Positions 33,166-47,600 of a stretch of DNA of 64,000 nt are shown piece by piece. The first letter of the stretch is position 1. Each line of letters starts with the position of its first letter. The notes beneath the pieces are model-generated. The model was not told the origin of the DNA and did no database searches. It was given only the letters and a program-made list of their open reading frames with translations. Made by a program: the position numbers and the translations under genes. The stretch is taken from positions 54,824,935-54,888,934 of the forward strand of contig CM044507.1 in assembly GCA_024364805.1 (NCBI GenBank). Direction: 5' to 3'. This DNA comes from Euprymna scolopes. Taxonomy: Eukaryota > Mollusca > Cephalopoda > Sepiida > Sepiolidae.

Positions 33166-35642
33166 CTGTAAAGAAAAGAAAAGAAAGAAAAATAAAATTC
33201 AGAAAATATATATTAGTTTGTTCAGAAAATACAGTTGTCTTTTTCTTATAGTGAGCATATTATTTAATAGAAACACCAAATATACTTTATTCTTAATTTC
33301 AGGTTTATTTTGAGGAAATTAATCTTAATAATAACAGTACACATACGTTCATATGTCTGATCTGGTGCAACCGGATCAGGCTGTTTGAAGTTATTTGGTT
33401 CCTGACTGAAAATGCACTAACTATTGATGTTATTGTTTTTTCCCTTTCTCATTACAAACCTAATTATGTTCTGCAAAGCAAAAACAAAAATTTCCTCAAC
33501 AAAACACGCAAACCAAATACCATGAATAAATATTTGAAGATGTAAAGAAATTAGAGTATAAAAACTTTTACCAAAATAACTAGATTCTGCATTAAATAAC
33601 CCAAAGAAGGTAGATATGCCATGAAACAAAACAACCAAACCACAGATGTGTCAAACTCGCTTTAAAAATCACTTATGCCAAGGTTAACTTCATGAGCAAA
33701 GATGAAAGGCTTAATCCCAAAAAAAAGGAAATATTTTCCACTTTTAATATAGAAACAAACCTATTATTATTATTATTATTAACATTATTATGATTAAAAC
33801 AGAAGAAAAGAAAAAAGAATTTTGTCTCTTTGTTATTGATTAGTTTTGTCTTCTTTCCTTATTGAGAGAGAAAAAGAGTTTTGTCTTCTTTTTCTTATCG
33901 ATTAGTTTTGTTTCAATGATTTTAAGGAGTGAATAGGAATAAAATTGCAAGCAGTATTTAATTTTCCAATCCTTTGGTAATTACTACAGCATTACATGAA
34001 ATGATAAACACATTAAAGTTTTCTATATTTATAAATAACATCAAACGAATTTTTTGGCAACAAACAAATATCATCAGATCTGCCAAATCGATATTTCATT
34101 GTGGCTGGTGAGTAAAGTATAATTTTTTTAATCCATATTATTCACATAATGAAAATGAAAATGAAATATTTTCATTAAATGCATATTTTATCCAGACAGA
34201 TAATTCTTTCAATGGACTAAACTGTAAGCGATTCACTGGAATTGCAATTACTGGAAAAGCAACATATATGATCAGCCAATGATTTCACTCCATTTCTTAT
34301 AAATGCGGAATTTTGCAAATGGCAGCCACAACAGAATGTCTACATATGTACTTATTCAAACATTATGCATCATTTAAAACTTACTTTATTTCCATTAATT
34401 ATTATATTACAGATAATAAGTACTACTAGCAGTAATTGTATGCCGGAATTGCCCGGGAATAGTTACTATCCCTTCAAATATTATCCTTAAAATACTACTA
34501 TACTATACTGAATGATTGTACCAAACTTAGTTCTTACATAATAATGCACAAAAAAACAAACTAAAACTAATCAAATGCATGATAACCATTGTTGCTACTC
34601 CAATTATTATCTCTAACAAGAAGCTTCCAAACTATAGTGTAATAGCTGTGAAAGTTACTTTTGTTGTTTAGATGTATGAAAAATTATATATATGTTTTTG
34701 CTAAGCTATTCCTTTTTTTTTTTTATTTATTTTTTTAATTCAGTTATTGTTTTGTTTTTTTAATATAACTCATATTTAAGTTTACAAATGATTTTATTTT
34801 GTCGACAAATGCTTAGATGTTTTTTTAGGGGGTGGGGGTAATCCGGGGTTGAGACTACTATATAACTTTTTTTTTTTAATTAAATAATTTTATTATCAGC
34901 ATACTCTATATAAAATATATAAAAAGCAATTAAAAATAAAAAAATTGTGAAACTGTTTAATAATAATAAAAAGTATACTGTTCTGTTTTATTATCAAAAT
35001 AGCAACTATTAAAAAAAATTGTTTTTTGAGACAATACATAAGGGAAACCCCTAATAAGTCTTAAGGATGGAATAAAGTTTACTAAAAAAAAGATACAAGG
35101 TGGCCAGAGTAGTAATCACTAGATTGAGCTAGTAAGTATGGCAAGATGTTGGTCATTCTTGTTCCTTTAATATAAATTCAATATCAGAGAATTCCATTGT
35201 TATTATTATGGTATTATTTGACAATATTTTGTATAGAGTTTCCTCAAAAGATGATGTCAGTTCTTACCTCATTAAAGGCAAAAGTTTATTTGAACAAAAA
35301 AACTGTTTAAAATCAAAATAAATATTAAGTACAAACGTATATAAAAATAAATTAACTAATAAAAAACAAAAAAATAATAAAAATGGAATATTTTCAGCAC
35401 AACTAAAATATTAACATTCATAAATATGTAATTGACAAGAACTATATGAAAAAAAAAAAAAGATTTTACACTGGCCTTTATGCACTAATACATTAAAAAT
35501 AATTCACTTGTTAAGAATTCAATAATCAAAACACTAAATACTAGATATAATATAAAAATTCTGATGACAAAATGGTAATGATACTTTGGCAAGAATTCCA
35601 ACATGTTTTTTGATAAATATAGAAAACTTTAGTCCATTAATC

Positions 35643-35693
<51 letters not shown>

Positions 35694-38600
35694 CTCAAAG
35701 CTTGGGTGTTGAAACCGTTCATCCACTTTATGACTTCCAAAATTCTGTGCATGCATAAATAAATAAAAAAAAAGCCATAAAAACTTTGTTTTTTTTTAAA
35801 TCAACAATTTACAGAATGTTTTCTTTCTTATTTTATTTATTTAAAATAGATTTGTACATTTTATTTTTCTACATTCCTAATATAAAGAAAACGAATACAA
35901 ATAAATGAATAAAACAGAAAATATTTTTTAAAAATTGGTTTGCATTACAAATATTTAAAAAAAAAAAAAAAACACGGGCAAGATTGGAGATTGAGTGGCA
36001 AAATACTCTCGATCCGTGTATCACATAAACGAAACCAAATTCCTGTAATCACTTATGTTACTATGTAAACAATAATATCGGTATTTAATAGGTTAAGTTT
36101 TAAATAAGCAGAACTTCTTTTTCAAAAATAAATATAAACATAACTTTTCTTAAAAATAATAAACACTTTTTCTTTATTTCACAACAATATATACAGAACT
36201 TTTTAAATTTTAAACAATATAAATAAAACTTTTTATAATTTTAGATATAAACCTTTTTTGGTCCCCCGACAAAAGGAGGGTGGACCTATAAATTCACCCT
36301 AATCCGTTCGTTTGTCCACTTTTCTCAATAACTATGCCTTGGAACTTTTGGAAATTTTGCACAAACATTAAACACGATAACCTTGCATGATAAATATGAT
36401 AAAAGTAACAGAACGGATTTTCCGGGAAAACTCCGGTTGTCTCCCTAAGGGTGTCTTTCGGGTTAAAATGGCTAAAATTGATACTTTTGTGCTTATTAAA
36501 AAACATTGATGACTTGGATTTTTATAAAACTTTCCGAAAAGTAGTAACTAACTGAGTTCTATATAATTTTGTTTGTCTATACTTTGCGATAACTCTTGGG
36601 TGTGCTCCAAGGGCTCTTTTAGGGCTAATAAAAACACTCCATTTTTGGGAATATTTTACCATATTCGTCCAAAATTTTCTGTGTATATCTATTTAGCAGT
36701 TTTGCATGGTGCTAAACTCAAATTTAAATATGTTAAGGCCTTGAGGATTTGCGGGGCTAAATGGAGAGGGGGGTGGGGGATAAATGATGGATAGTGATTT
36801 GTTTTTTTGCATGGTGCAGAACTCAAATTTACATATGTTAAGGCCTAAAACTGCACCATTTGTTCATTTTCATCAGGATTTGACGTCCCCTGGGGACTTT
36901 GGAGGATAAAGGAGGGGAACAAATGCTGAACTTAGTCACTATTTTTTATGCCTCGTTCATTGTGCGCTCACGGGGGACCATGCATGCTTCATTTGTTATT
37001 TTTAATTTCAAACAATATAAATAGAACTTTTTATAATTTTAAACAACATAAACCTTTTTTATTTTTAATTTTGAATAATATACATAAAACTTATTCTTAA
37101 ACAAATATTGTTCACAAATGCTTTTAATTATACGGGAAAAGACTTTGCATTCCAAAACTTTTTGTTTCCAACTTCTCTCTCTCTTTTTTTTTTTACAATG
37201 GGACCATGCATAAGGATTATTTGATACTGGAGATATTTATAATCATACCCTATTTCCAAAAGAGGGGAGTATAACACACGAGAAATATTTACCATTGATA
37301 TGTATGTGATATAAATATAAAAAAGGAATAATATAAAGAAATTTAAAACAATAGAATTCGCAATTTTTGAGAGATGTTAATGTTTTGGTTACTGAGACAA
37401 TTATTCTCATCTTGTGTGTTATTGGCACAACGTTTCGCTCGTAACTTACGACCTTCCTCAGGTGTTAAATTCATGTTTCCTTTTCTCTACTAACTAAAAT
37501 ATTTTTTTAAGTCTTTTAGATGACTCGATTTCACGGAATACCTATGCTAATTGTCAATATTAGTGAAAAAAATGTTTTTATGAAACAACGAATAGACATC
37601 CCACACATATGTTCGTTTTTTTAGAAATACAATGCAAGGGCGACAACTCCAAAGGAAGAAGAGTTTTTTTTTTTTTAGTAAAATTACCTCCCTTGGGTTG
37701 GGCATATTTTTTTCCCCTTATTTTTCTCCTATGAAGTTTTTTTTTTTTTTTTTACATGGAGGTCACTACTTATCAAGGTTCGGAGGCCACTCAGGGATAA
37801 GGGTTATTGCGTGTACAGTAATCAATGAGATATTATTGTAGTAATCATTAGTATTGGAGATTTGATAGAGTGTCTTACTTAGGAGGGCGGTTAGTGTATA
37901 AGGTATATATAGTGTATAAGACTTATTTAATACTGGAGATATTAATAATCGTACCCTATGTTAATCATTTCTATAATAATTTTTAAACACCTACAGATAC
38001 TAGCGTTTCATGATTATCACAAGTCGAGAGATTTGAACCTGGCTACGAAGCCATCTCTAACTCCATTAGCAAGGAACAAACCTACACAGTCAATTTTAAC
38101 GGTAGGAGATATTGTTGAAATTTAAACATTTATTTTTAAATGTGGAAACGTTCAACCAGAGTGATGTAATGCTTATAACATAGGATGAAACTAGATGAAA
38201 ATTTGAAGGCTTTTTGAAGATTATAATACTATTCTATGGTTAATATTTTATTTTTATATATTGGTGAAAAAAAAAAACTATTTTCAAACCAATAAAATAT
38301 GCCCAAATTTACCTACATTTGTATATATAGTGTCCTGGCAGGCCAGCTTCAGTTTTGCTGTTTAGGAATGAATTTTACTTAGCGTTTTTTTGCTTTGTTG
38401 TCTCTCGAATGGCCTTGCCAGGCCACTAATATAATAATATGTAATTTTTGCCAGGCTACTAACTAATATAATAATATGTAATTTTTTTCCATTTTTTTTT
38501 TTAAATCAAACAAATGAAAGGCAAAAGTCACTAACTTTGCTACTGGAAATAGAAGAAATTATATTGTGCATAAATTATTTCTTTACATATTTTATGATAC

Positions 38601-41600
38601 TGATAATCAAGGAAACTCCAGTCTTTTCATGGGAGTGTATTGTTATTATGCTAAATCTTAACAGTCATCTCCCTCACCAAAGTTGTCCACCTATATGGGA
38701 TCATAGTATAATTGACGATGCATCTACATATAAAAAGGACATTTTTTTAAAAACTTATTTACGACTACAAAATATTTTAATTATTCAAATCATATGGTAT
38801 GTGTTCATATGTAAAAGAAAAAAAAAAAGATTTTCTTGTTACCTTACAAGTCATGAAGAGATTGGTGGTCCCCAGTACGCACAAGGTGGAGAATTCTGGT
38901 TCCGAGTGACATGTATAATTATGCAATTCCAAACCATCTTCTAACATCTGTTTCACATTGGTCAAACTTAGAGCATCCTGCTGTGAATGAGAGAAAAAAA
39001 ATAAAATCATAGAATCTCACTGCATTATAAAACAATATAAAAATAAGTTTTATTTTCCTTTCCTTTAAAACGTTACTTATTACATAATAGGAATCTATCC
39101 AACACATATTGTCCAATTTTTGATCTTGAAGCGTTTGTTTATTTTTTATCTCTTTACATCAAGTGGCTTCATGATTTTTGTGAAGCAATTTCTATGGAGA
39201 GAAAAAGAAAAAGTATGCTATAAAGATTCCAAAGTTTGAAAAAATACACATGAAGAAATTTGAGCTGTGAAAATAACAACCAAATAATCCATGTTTGTTC
39301 TTTATCGGATTGAATTAGCTTCTTCTCGGGCTTCCACTATATCCTGAGCCATTGTGCACAGCAAGGTTGCACGAGATGGTTAACCAATCACAATTCCATT
39401 GTCAAAGCTCGACCACCTGTGGACCTGAGAGCTCAACTAAGTCCTCCCTGATACGCTATTGCTACCCTGGCAGAAATAGAAGGAAGATTACATGGTGAAT
39501 TAATTCCTTCTTGGGGAGACGAGCAGCATGCCCAAATTATGAAAGGTATCACTGCAAAAAAACGGATGGCAGAGACTTCAGTTTAACATGTTGGCAGATA
39601 ACAGCAGTTGGGAAATGATCAGTGCACTGGAATGTGGTGGAGGAAGTCATTGTCAAAGACTTCCAACTTCTGCTGATCAACCACCCTCACTGATTATAAT
39701 CTGACAAAAGAGGTTCTGATGAAAATTCCAAGAAATGGCTGAAGTTACTCTGGTCTAGCTGTCTGTGCAGCATTTGCAAGTGTTACAACTGAGTACTCTT
39801 TCCTCAAATAAATTTGGAAGATACTTCCTATGACAGGAACTAACACAAAATAATACATTAGGTAATAACTAAAAAAATTTGAAGCAAAAAATTATTTATA
39901 TATTATCAAAATGCAAAAGGATTCTAATAGTTTATGACAAAATGTGGGGTGGAGTTACTGGAAAGAAGCAGCAAACACATGTTATGTTTGAGAGAAAAGC
40001 TTACTATTAATTAAAAACCAGTTCAGTCCAAAATAATGGAGAAAAAATGATGCATTTTTCTAAAAAATATCAATAAAGCATTGCGGAGGGGAGAGGATTT
40101 TGATATCCCAAAGTTTATTTGCATTCAAACAATGAACTATTTACATTACTTGTTTGTCTTGGATATTGTTTTAATGTAATTTATTTTGGAGTGTGATTGA
40201 AGCCAAGTAAAAAAATGTACTGCCCTGTATAGACATTGAATTTCTATTTGTTATTAACACTTGCCATATTATTGACACTTTCATCTTATAAAACAAAAAA
40301 TTAATTACTTTATGAACATTCGAATTTTGCAAGGAATTTGGAAGCCTTTAGACTGTTGAATAGAAAGTCATTTAAACAGACTTAAAAATTCTTAGCAAAT
40401 TCTCATACATCAATAGAATCAAAATTGTGGAAATTATTCATACCCAATAATCTTATAGAGATTTAAACAACATTACAAAAATTGATTATAAATTTTTAAA
40501 CAGTTTGGTTCAATTAATAATTTAATGATCCAACCATATAATTAAAGTTAACTTTGCAAATTATATTAAATATTAATTTGTTATAAAAAACGGTACTCAT
40601 GCACTTATTGATCCATGCTGAAATAATAACATTATTATTTAACAAGCTATTCTTAACATGGGGAGGGTGTTTTGTATCTATTTTGTACTTTAACCTTACA
40701 ATTGAATAAAAAAACATAAAACTTTAATTAAACTTGGAAATACGATTTAAATAATAGCGCAGATCAGTAAGTGCATTAGCACCTAACCCCCCCCCCAAAA
40801 AAAAACAATCAGTTAAAAAATGAAAAAAATGAAAGTAAACAGAGTACAGCTACAATGATGATAAATATTCTGCATTGTTCATGGTCATAAACTAATTTAC
40901 AGAGAGATTTCAGCTAAAAAATGAAATCAAAGTTCATAACAAACATGGTTCACACGTAAAGTACAGATAAAACCACTAAGGAACTCATAAAAAATAGAAT
41001 TAAAATTTTTACTTTCTCTTTAAGAAGGATTTTACTTATGATAAAAAAATTCTACCCTAGTGGTAGAATTATAGCACAATTGCAAAACATAAATGTCTTA
41101 CCTCTGTATTTATCCGGATACCACATTTGCAGAAAATAACACCTTTGTTTTCATGTAGAGGACTTCTACAAAAAGAAAAAATTGAGAGTTTATAAAAAGA
41201 ACTCATAAATGTTCATTTTATTAGTTTGTTTGTTTGTTTAACCAGCATGTCAACCTTCTTTGGGTCATTTAATGCTGTATATAAGATTTAAATTTTTGAT
41301 ACTTTCAGAATCGATTTTCGCTGGGTATATTCGGCCAATGTTTTGGTGTAGTTTGTTATTTGATGGTTTTTATATTTTATGGTAAAGATTTGCTTGTTTT
41401 AAGAAATTTAGAATGGTTTTAGGATTTTCTTTATCAAAGAGTTCTTTTAAGCTTGTGGTCTTGTAGTAGTGTTGACAAATTTGTGTGAGATCATAGCAGT
41501 CAAGTAAAAAGTGTTTCACTGTATAAGGTTCATTTGGGAGGTTCTTCACTTTTTAGTAAGTGGAAGTGAGTTATGTAGGTGTGTCCTATCCGGATACGTG

Positions 41601-44600
41601 ATAAGACTACTTCTTCACGTGATTTCCTGGTATCTAGGTTCTTTTTACATATAGGGGTAATTTGGAAGAATTTTTTGTCTTGGTAATTGTTCCAATTTAC
41701 TTGCCATTTCTTTGTGATAAAAATGTTTATTGAATGTTTGTAATCCGTATATGGGACCCTTATGTCGTTTATTCATAGTTTTAAGGAATTTTTGGCCGCC
41801 ATGTCAGCTTTATCATTTCCGCAGAAACCGTAGTGACTGGGAATCCAACAAAAGAAGGTTTTGTGTTGCATGATAGAATGGATCTTTTGTAATAGTTTGA
41901 GGAGTAGGGGATTGTTTAATTTTTTATTTTTTATTGCTTCTAATACTGATAAGGAGTCTACAAATATTATAAATTTTTTAGAGTTTTGGTTGATGATAAT
42001 ATCTAGAGCCAAGTTTATGGCTGTAATTTCTGCACTATACTTAGTTATTTGCTAACTTTTTCTGCTGAATAGTGTTTTCTGAAATTGTGGCACATCCCAC
42101 TTTGTTTTGATCTTTGGAACCATCCGTGTAAATGTGTGTCCAATTTGGGTAAGAATCCAGAATGTTTAGTTTTTCTCTATAGTCTGCAGAGTGAGTATTG
42201 GATTTAGGATATATTGTCAGGTCTAGTATGACTTTAGGTTGATTAAACAACCAGGGAGATTTTCCTCGTGGATGCTGGTTTGATCTATTGAGTTGTCTGT
42301 AAGTGGTTTTCTTGTTTCTTCCATGTAGAGACCAAAGGGTTTAATTGCACTTTCTTTTTTTTTTTTTGAATAGATGTGTGTAGTTTGAGATTGAAAGTGT
42401 ATTGATAGGCAGAATTTTCGGGGTTTGATTTTAGTTTTAGATAATATTGTAAGCCTAATTTTTCACGTCTCAATTTTAGTGGAGGTTCATAGGCTTAAGC
42501 ATATAAGCTTTCTATCAGGGAGGTTTTGAATGCGCCCAGGGCAAGTCTTAATCCTGTGTGATGGAGAGAATTTTAAAGTAACTTTTTCTGGTTAAACCAA
42601 ATATGAAGCTTCCATAATCTAGTTTGGTTCTTATCAGGGTTCTATATAATTTTAAGAGTGATGAGCAGTCTTATCCCCACTCAGTATTTGCTATAACCCT
42701 TAATAGTTGTAGAGTCTTGAAACATTTTTGTTCTAAATATTGTAAGTGAGGGATGAAGGAGAGTTTTTTTATCAAAAATAAGTCCTAAAAATTTATGTTG
42801 ATCAGCTATTTCGATTTTTGATCCTTTTAGATTGAGAGTAAGGTCATTGTGTATTTTTCTATGATTACAGGAATGGACGACTTTAGTTTTGGTTGTTGAA
42901 AATTTAAAGCCATTTTCTGTCGTCCATTGTGTTAGTTTGTTTATGCACATTTGTAGTTGGCGTTCTGAAGTATGAATACTTTTGGATCTATCGTCATCCA
43001 CATATAGCCATTTATCTCACTGTTTAGACAATTTACAATATTATTAATTAAATAGCGTAACTGATAAAATACATCTTTGTGGGACTCCTTCTTCCTGTAT
43101 TTTTGTGTCTGATAGGGCGGGTCAGATTCTTACTTTAAAACTTCTATCAGATAGAAAATCTTTTATCAGCATGGGTAGTCTGCCCTTTAATCCAAGGTTG
43201 TAAAGATCTTTTATTATACCCTGTCACCATGTATCATATGCCTTTTCTAAATCAAAAAAGATAGCTATTGCATGTTCTTTTTTAATAAATGCTTCTTTGA
43301 TAAAGGTCTCCAATCGGACTATGTTTCCATTGTTCCTCTTTTGTTTCTGAAAGCACTTTGTAGGTTGGTAATTGAGTCGTGGTTTCCAGATACCAATTCA
43401 GTCGTTTATTTATCATTCTTTCAAATGTTTTGCCGAGACAACTTGTCAATGCAATTGGTCTGAAATTTTGTGGATCTGAATTGTCTTTCTCTGGTTTAGG
43501 GATGGGGATCACGATAGCATGTTTCCAGCTATTGGGTAGTTTTCCCTTGAACCATATTTTGTTGAACGTGTTTAAAAGATGTGTTATTGATTTGGAAGGA
43601 AGTTGTTTCAGAAACTCATAATGTATCTCATCCGCCCCAGTGTGCTTCGTTTATGGCTTTTAAGAGTTCATTTTTAGTAAAAGGATAGTTGTATTCTTCT
43701 TTGTTGTTTGAGTTGAAATTTAATTTATTTATCTTTTTTTCTGTATCTTGTTTTATCTTTTGGAAGGATTAACTGTAATTTTTGCTGGAGGAATTGTTTT
43801 GAAAGGTTTCAGCAAGAAGATTCGCAATATTTTTTGTCTGTTATTTTAATGCTGTTTTGTAGATGATTTAGAGGGAAGGGTGAGTTTTTGGCCGAAATTT
43901 TCCTTACCATGTTCCACACTTGTTTGGGGTTTGTATTTGAGTTTATTTTATTTATATAATCTTTCCATGATGTTCCTTTTGCTTCTCTAATAACTTTAGG
44001 AGCCACTGCTCTTTTTTGCTTAAAAAGGTTTAAATTGTACTTTGTTGGTTGGGAGCTGAATTTTCGTAATGCAGCTTTACATTGGCAAATTGCTTTTTGG
44101 CATTCGCTGTTAAACCAGGGTCTTTGTTGTTTGTTTGTGCTGCTACTTTTAGGTATACATTCATGTGCAATGGCTAGAAAAGTTTTAGAGAAGTATTCTA
44201 TAGATTTATTTGGGTTTTCTTCCTCTGAGAGTTTTTGCTGGCATTTTTTTTATATTCCTACCAATTTGCTTTTTTTATTTTCCATTGGGAGAGATGGGTT
44301 TTTGTTTCTTTTAGATTTGTTAAAATCACTGGAAAATGGTTGCTACTCCACGAATCTTCTAGAACCTTCCAGTTATAGTCCATGAGGATAGTAGGGTTAC
44401 ACAAAGATAAATCTAATGCCGAGTAGGTGCCTGAAGTAGGATGAAGGTATGTGTTAGATTTATTGTTTAATATACACAAGTCATTGTTGTCAATAATTTT
44501 TTCAAGATTCTTCCCTTTCTTATCCGAGTATGCAGATCCCCATATATCGTTGTGACTATTGAAATCACCTAACAGTAAAAAGGGTTTGGGTAACTGATTT

Positions 44601-47600
44601 ATTATTTTGTTCAGCTCTGTTTTGTTTATTGGATCCTGGTGTGGGATGTAGATAGTGCAGATATTTATAGTTCTGTGTAGTGTGGCTGCTGCAGCAATGG
44701 CTTTAATATTGGTTTTTAGATATATTTTGCTTTGTGGTATATTATTTCTAATAATAATAATAATCTCCTTCAGAGGCTCTCTGTTGGGTATTGTGGATGT
44801 GATTGTATTGTTTGTAGTTTTTTTATATTTATTTTGTCTTCAGCTTTTAAAAAGGTTTCTTGGAGACATATGATGGCTGGTTGATGGTTTGTTATAAGAA
44901 GTAATAAGTCATTTATGTTGGGGTTTAGGCCCCGGAAGTTCCATTGGATGATTTTTTGGGTCATGGTTAGATTTTATGTATTTGTTTTTAACTTTTGTTA
45001 GTCATTGGTGTCTGATCTTCTGTGTTCATTTCCTCAAATCTGTTTTAGATTGAATCTCTTGGTCTGGAAGATGAACGTGGTCTGTTTATTTTGGTTTTAG
45101 CTTCTTTGTTGGTTGGTGGTTTGTTTCCTTTTCCTTCATGAGATTTTTTAGGTTAATTTTAATTTCTTCCAAGGAGCACAGTGATAGTTCTGAACTCCTG
45201 ATTACTCCTTTATTCATTCAGCGTTTTGTGGGGATAGATTTTTACTTTTTGGTTGTTAAAAAGTCCCCATTTAAAGATTTCTGTGATATGTTCTTGGCTT
45301 TCTACTTCCACTAGTAGTGTGCTGTTATTTAGTTTTTTGACCATTTTTGGTTTGATACTTGAGAAAATTTTCTCTATTTTGAAGGGAGACACTTTTGTTT
45401 TCGGTTCTCCTTCGGTTGCTTCAATTATGAAATAAGGTAGATTTTGAACGAGATTTTGGTTTTGTGATTCTGTTTCTGAATCTGAACTAGATTTGTCTGA
45501 AACTTCACAATGGTTTCTTTTTGAGGCTTTTTATTTGCCATTTAAATATTTTGAATTTTTCATTTCTTCTGCTCTCCACCCACCTCAGAGCCCTATTTGG
45601 GAAGTGTTGGTGGGGGGGGACCATTCACCCCAACACAAGAAGGATACAGGAGAAGTATACTCTTCCTGCTGATGGACTCAAGCACCCGTGTTTCCTTCAT
45701 CCTTTCTAATGGCATCATTTCTAGAAAAGATTATTAGTTTTCCAGCCATGTTTTATCCATTCTTCAGCAAGTTGATTGAACCTCCAGCCATCGCTTACTA
45801 AATCAGTTTATTGCCTAATGTGGGGAGCGTGCGCATATTTTCTTTAGTGTTTGTCTGATTTAGTGCTAGTCATGACCAATCAATTGATTGGATTGGGCCT
45901 ATCCAACCGCCTGTCTTAACTCAAGGGCCAAAGTGGCGTGTTGCACCTCATGTCCTAATAGGACCTCGAACATAATCTGTTCAACCACCAGGATCCCATC
46001 CTTAGGAATTACGGACTGCAACCCGCGGTCAACAGGTGACCCCATTGAGAGACTTTTACTCTCTGCAGGGGGGCAATCGGTGTATTCTATTGCCCCACCG
46101 ACAGGGTCGGTTGTGAAGTAGGGGAAGAAAAAAAAGGGGGAGGGAAGGGAAGGGGATTGTTGTTTTTGTAGAACATAATTAAGTTTTACAAAAGAGAACA
46201 GAAAAACAAAAAGGAACAGCAATGTAGGTGCATTTCGTTTCAGGAAGCCAATAGACAGCCTGATCTGGTAGCACCAGTTTATTAATTTGTCTTAGAGGAA
46301 GATTACATCTGAACAATATTGGAAAATGTGTCCAGAACAAGAGATTTTGTTGATTTGGTTATATTAAAAGAATGAATAAGAATGCTTTGGCTATATGTCG
46401 ACCAGCTGAGGTAGCAAGGTCAGTTCAGAGTGAAAGGCCAAGTAAAATATGACAGGGAATGATAAGGATGCATTTGGAAGAAAGGCAGACAAAGATGTGG
46501 ACAGTGATCAATTAGTTTGGAAGTCAAATTTTAATTCAAATTTTTTTGTCCATGCCAGCATGTAAAACAAAACATTAAACTGAATACGATATTGATGTTC
46601 TTTTAAGATTCATTAGAGTAATGTTGAAATGATTATAATAACATTCATACTTTTGTAATGATATCTAAAGGTTTTTTTTTGGAGGGGGGGGGGGTTACAC
46701 AGTGATCACTTATCAAGGCCCAGCTCAGGGATAAGGATTATTGCAAGTACATTATGTTAGTGTGGAGATTTGAAGTGTTTATTTAAGGGGGCGGTTCATT
46801 AGGAATTTGTTAACGTTGGACTTGAACACATCCAAGTTGTAGGCCAGTGGGAAGCAGGCAGACGGAACAGAGTTCCACAGGCATGCAGTTTTAAGAAAGA
46901 AGCTTTGTTCATGGAATCCACGTTTTGATTTAGGCACAGATAAAGAGTGGGGGAAATTTTTCACAGTGGATTCAGCTAAATGGGTGTTTTTCGTGAAAGA
47001 TTGGCGAGGGGGACCAGAGATTGGAGTTCAGACGAGCATCTGCCATGGAAATACCGATAAAACAAGGATAGGCTCGCAACGTCTCTTCTGTGGGAGAGAG
47101 GTTGCAGGGTAGAGTAAAGGGCATCCCCCACTAAGCCACGAAGTCTATTTTGTACTCTGTCAAGGCAGAATAGGCTGTTTTTAGCAGCTCCTAATAAGAA
47201 TGAATAATTTGAATGGCCAGCATAGCAATATAAATGTGTTCATCATAATAAATGAACAATACAAAAGTTAGTTACAAGTAAGGTAACTGACTTGTAATGC
47301 ATATGGGGAATGGCCTATCTTTACTCTTACTACAATCATACATTCAAACTATCCACATTGTTTTTGATATAATATTCTGGATAGTTCATTGTATAAAAAA
47401 GTGCTTTCTGTATAACACATGCATAGGCAAGTATAAAGATAATTATATATAATTATAAATATTAATTATTTTTATACCTACAGGTATTAATATTTCATGC
47501 TTTTGCAAGAATCAGTGCAGGAAGTGATAATTCCTGCTGGTGGAGGGATTCAAACCCAATTATAAAGTCACCTTAGACTATTTGCTAGGACGTTATCCCT

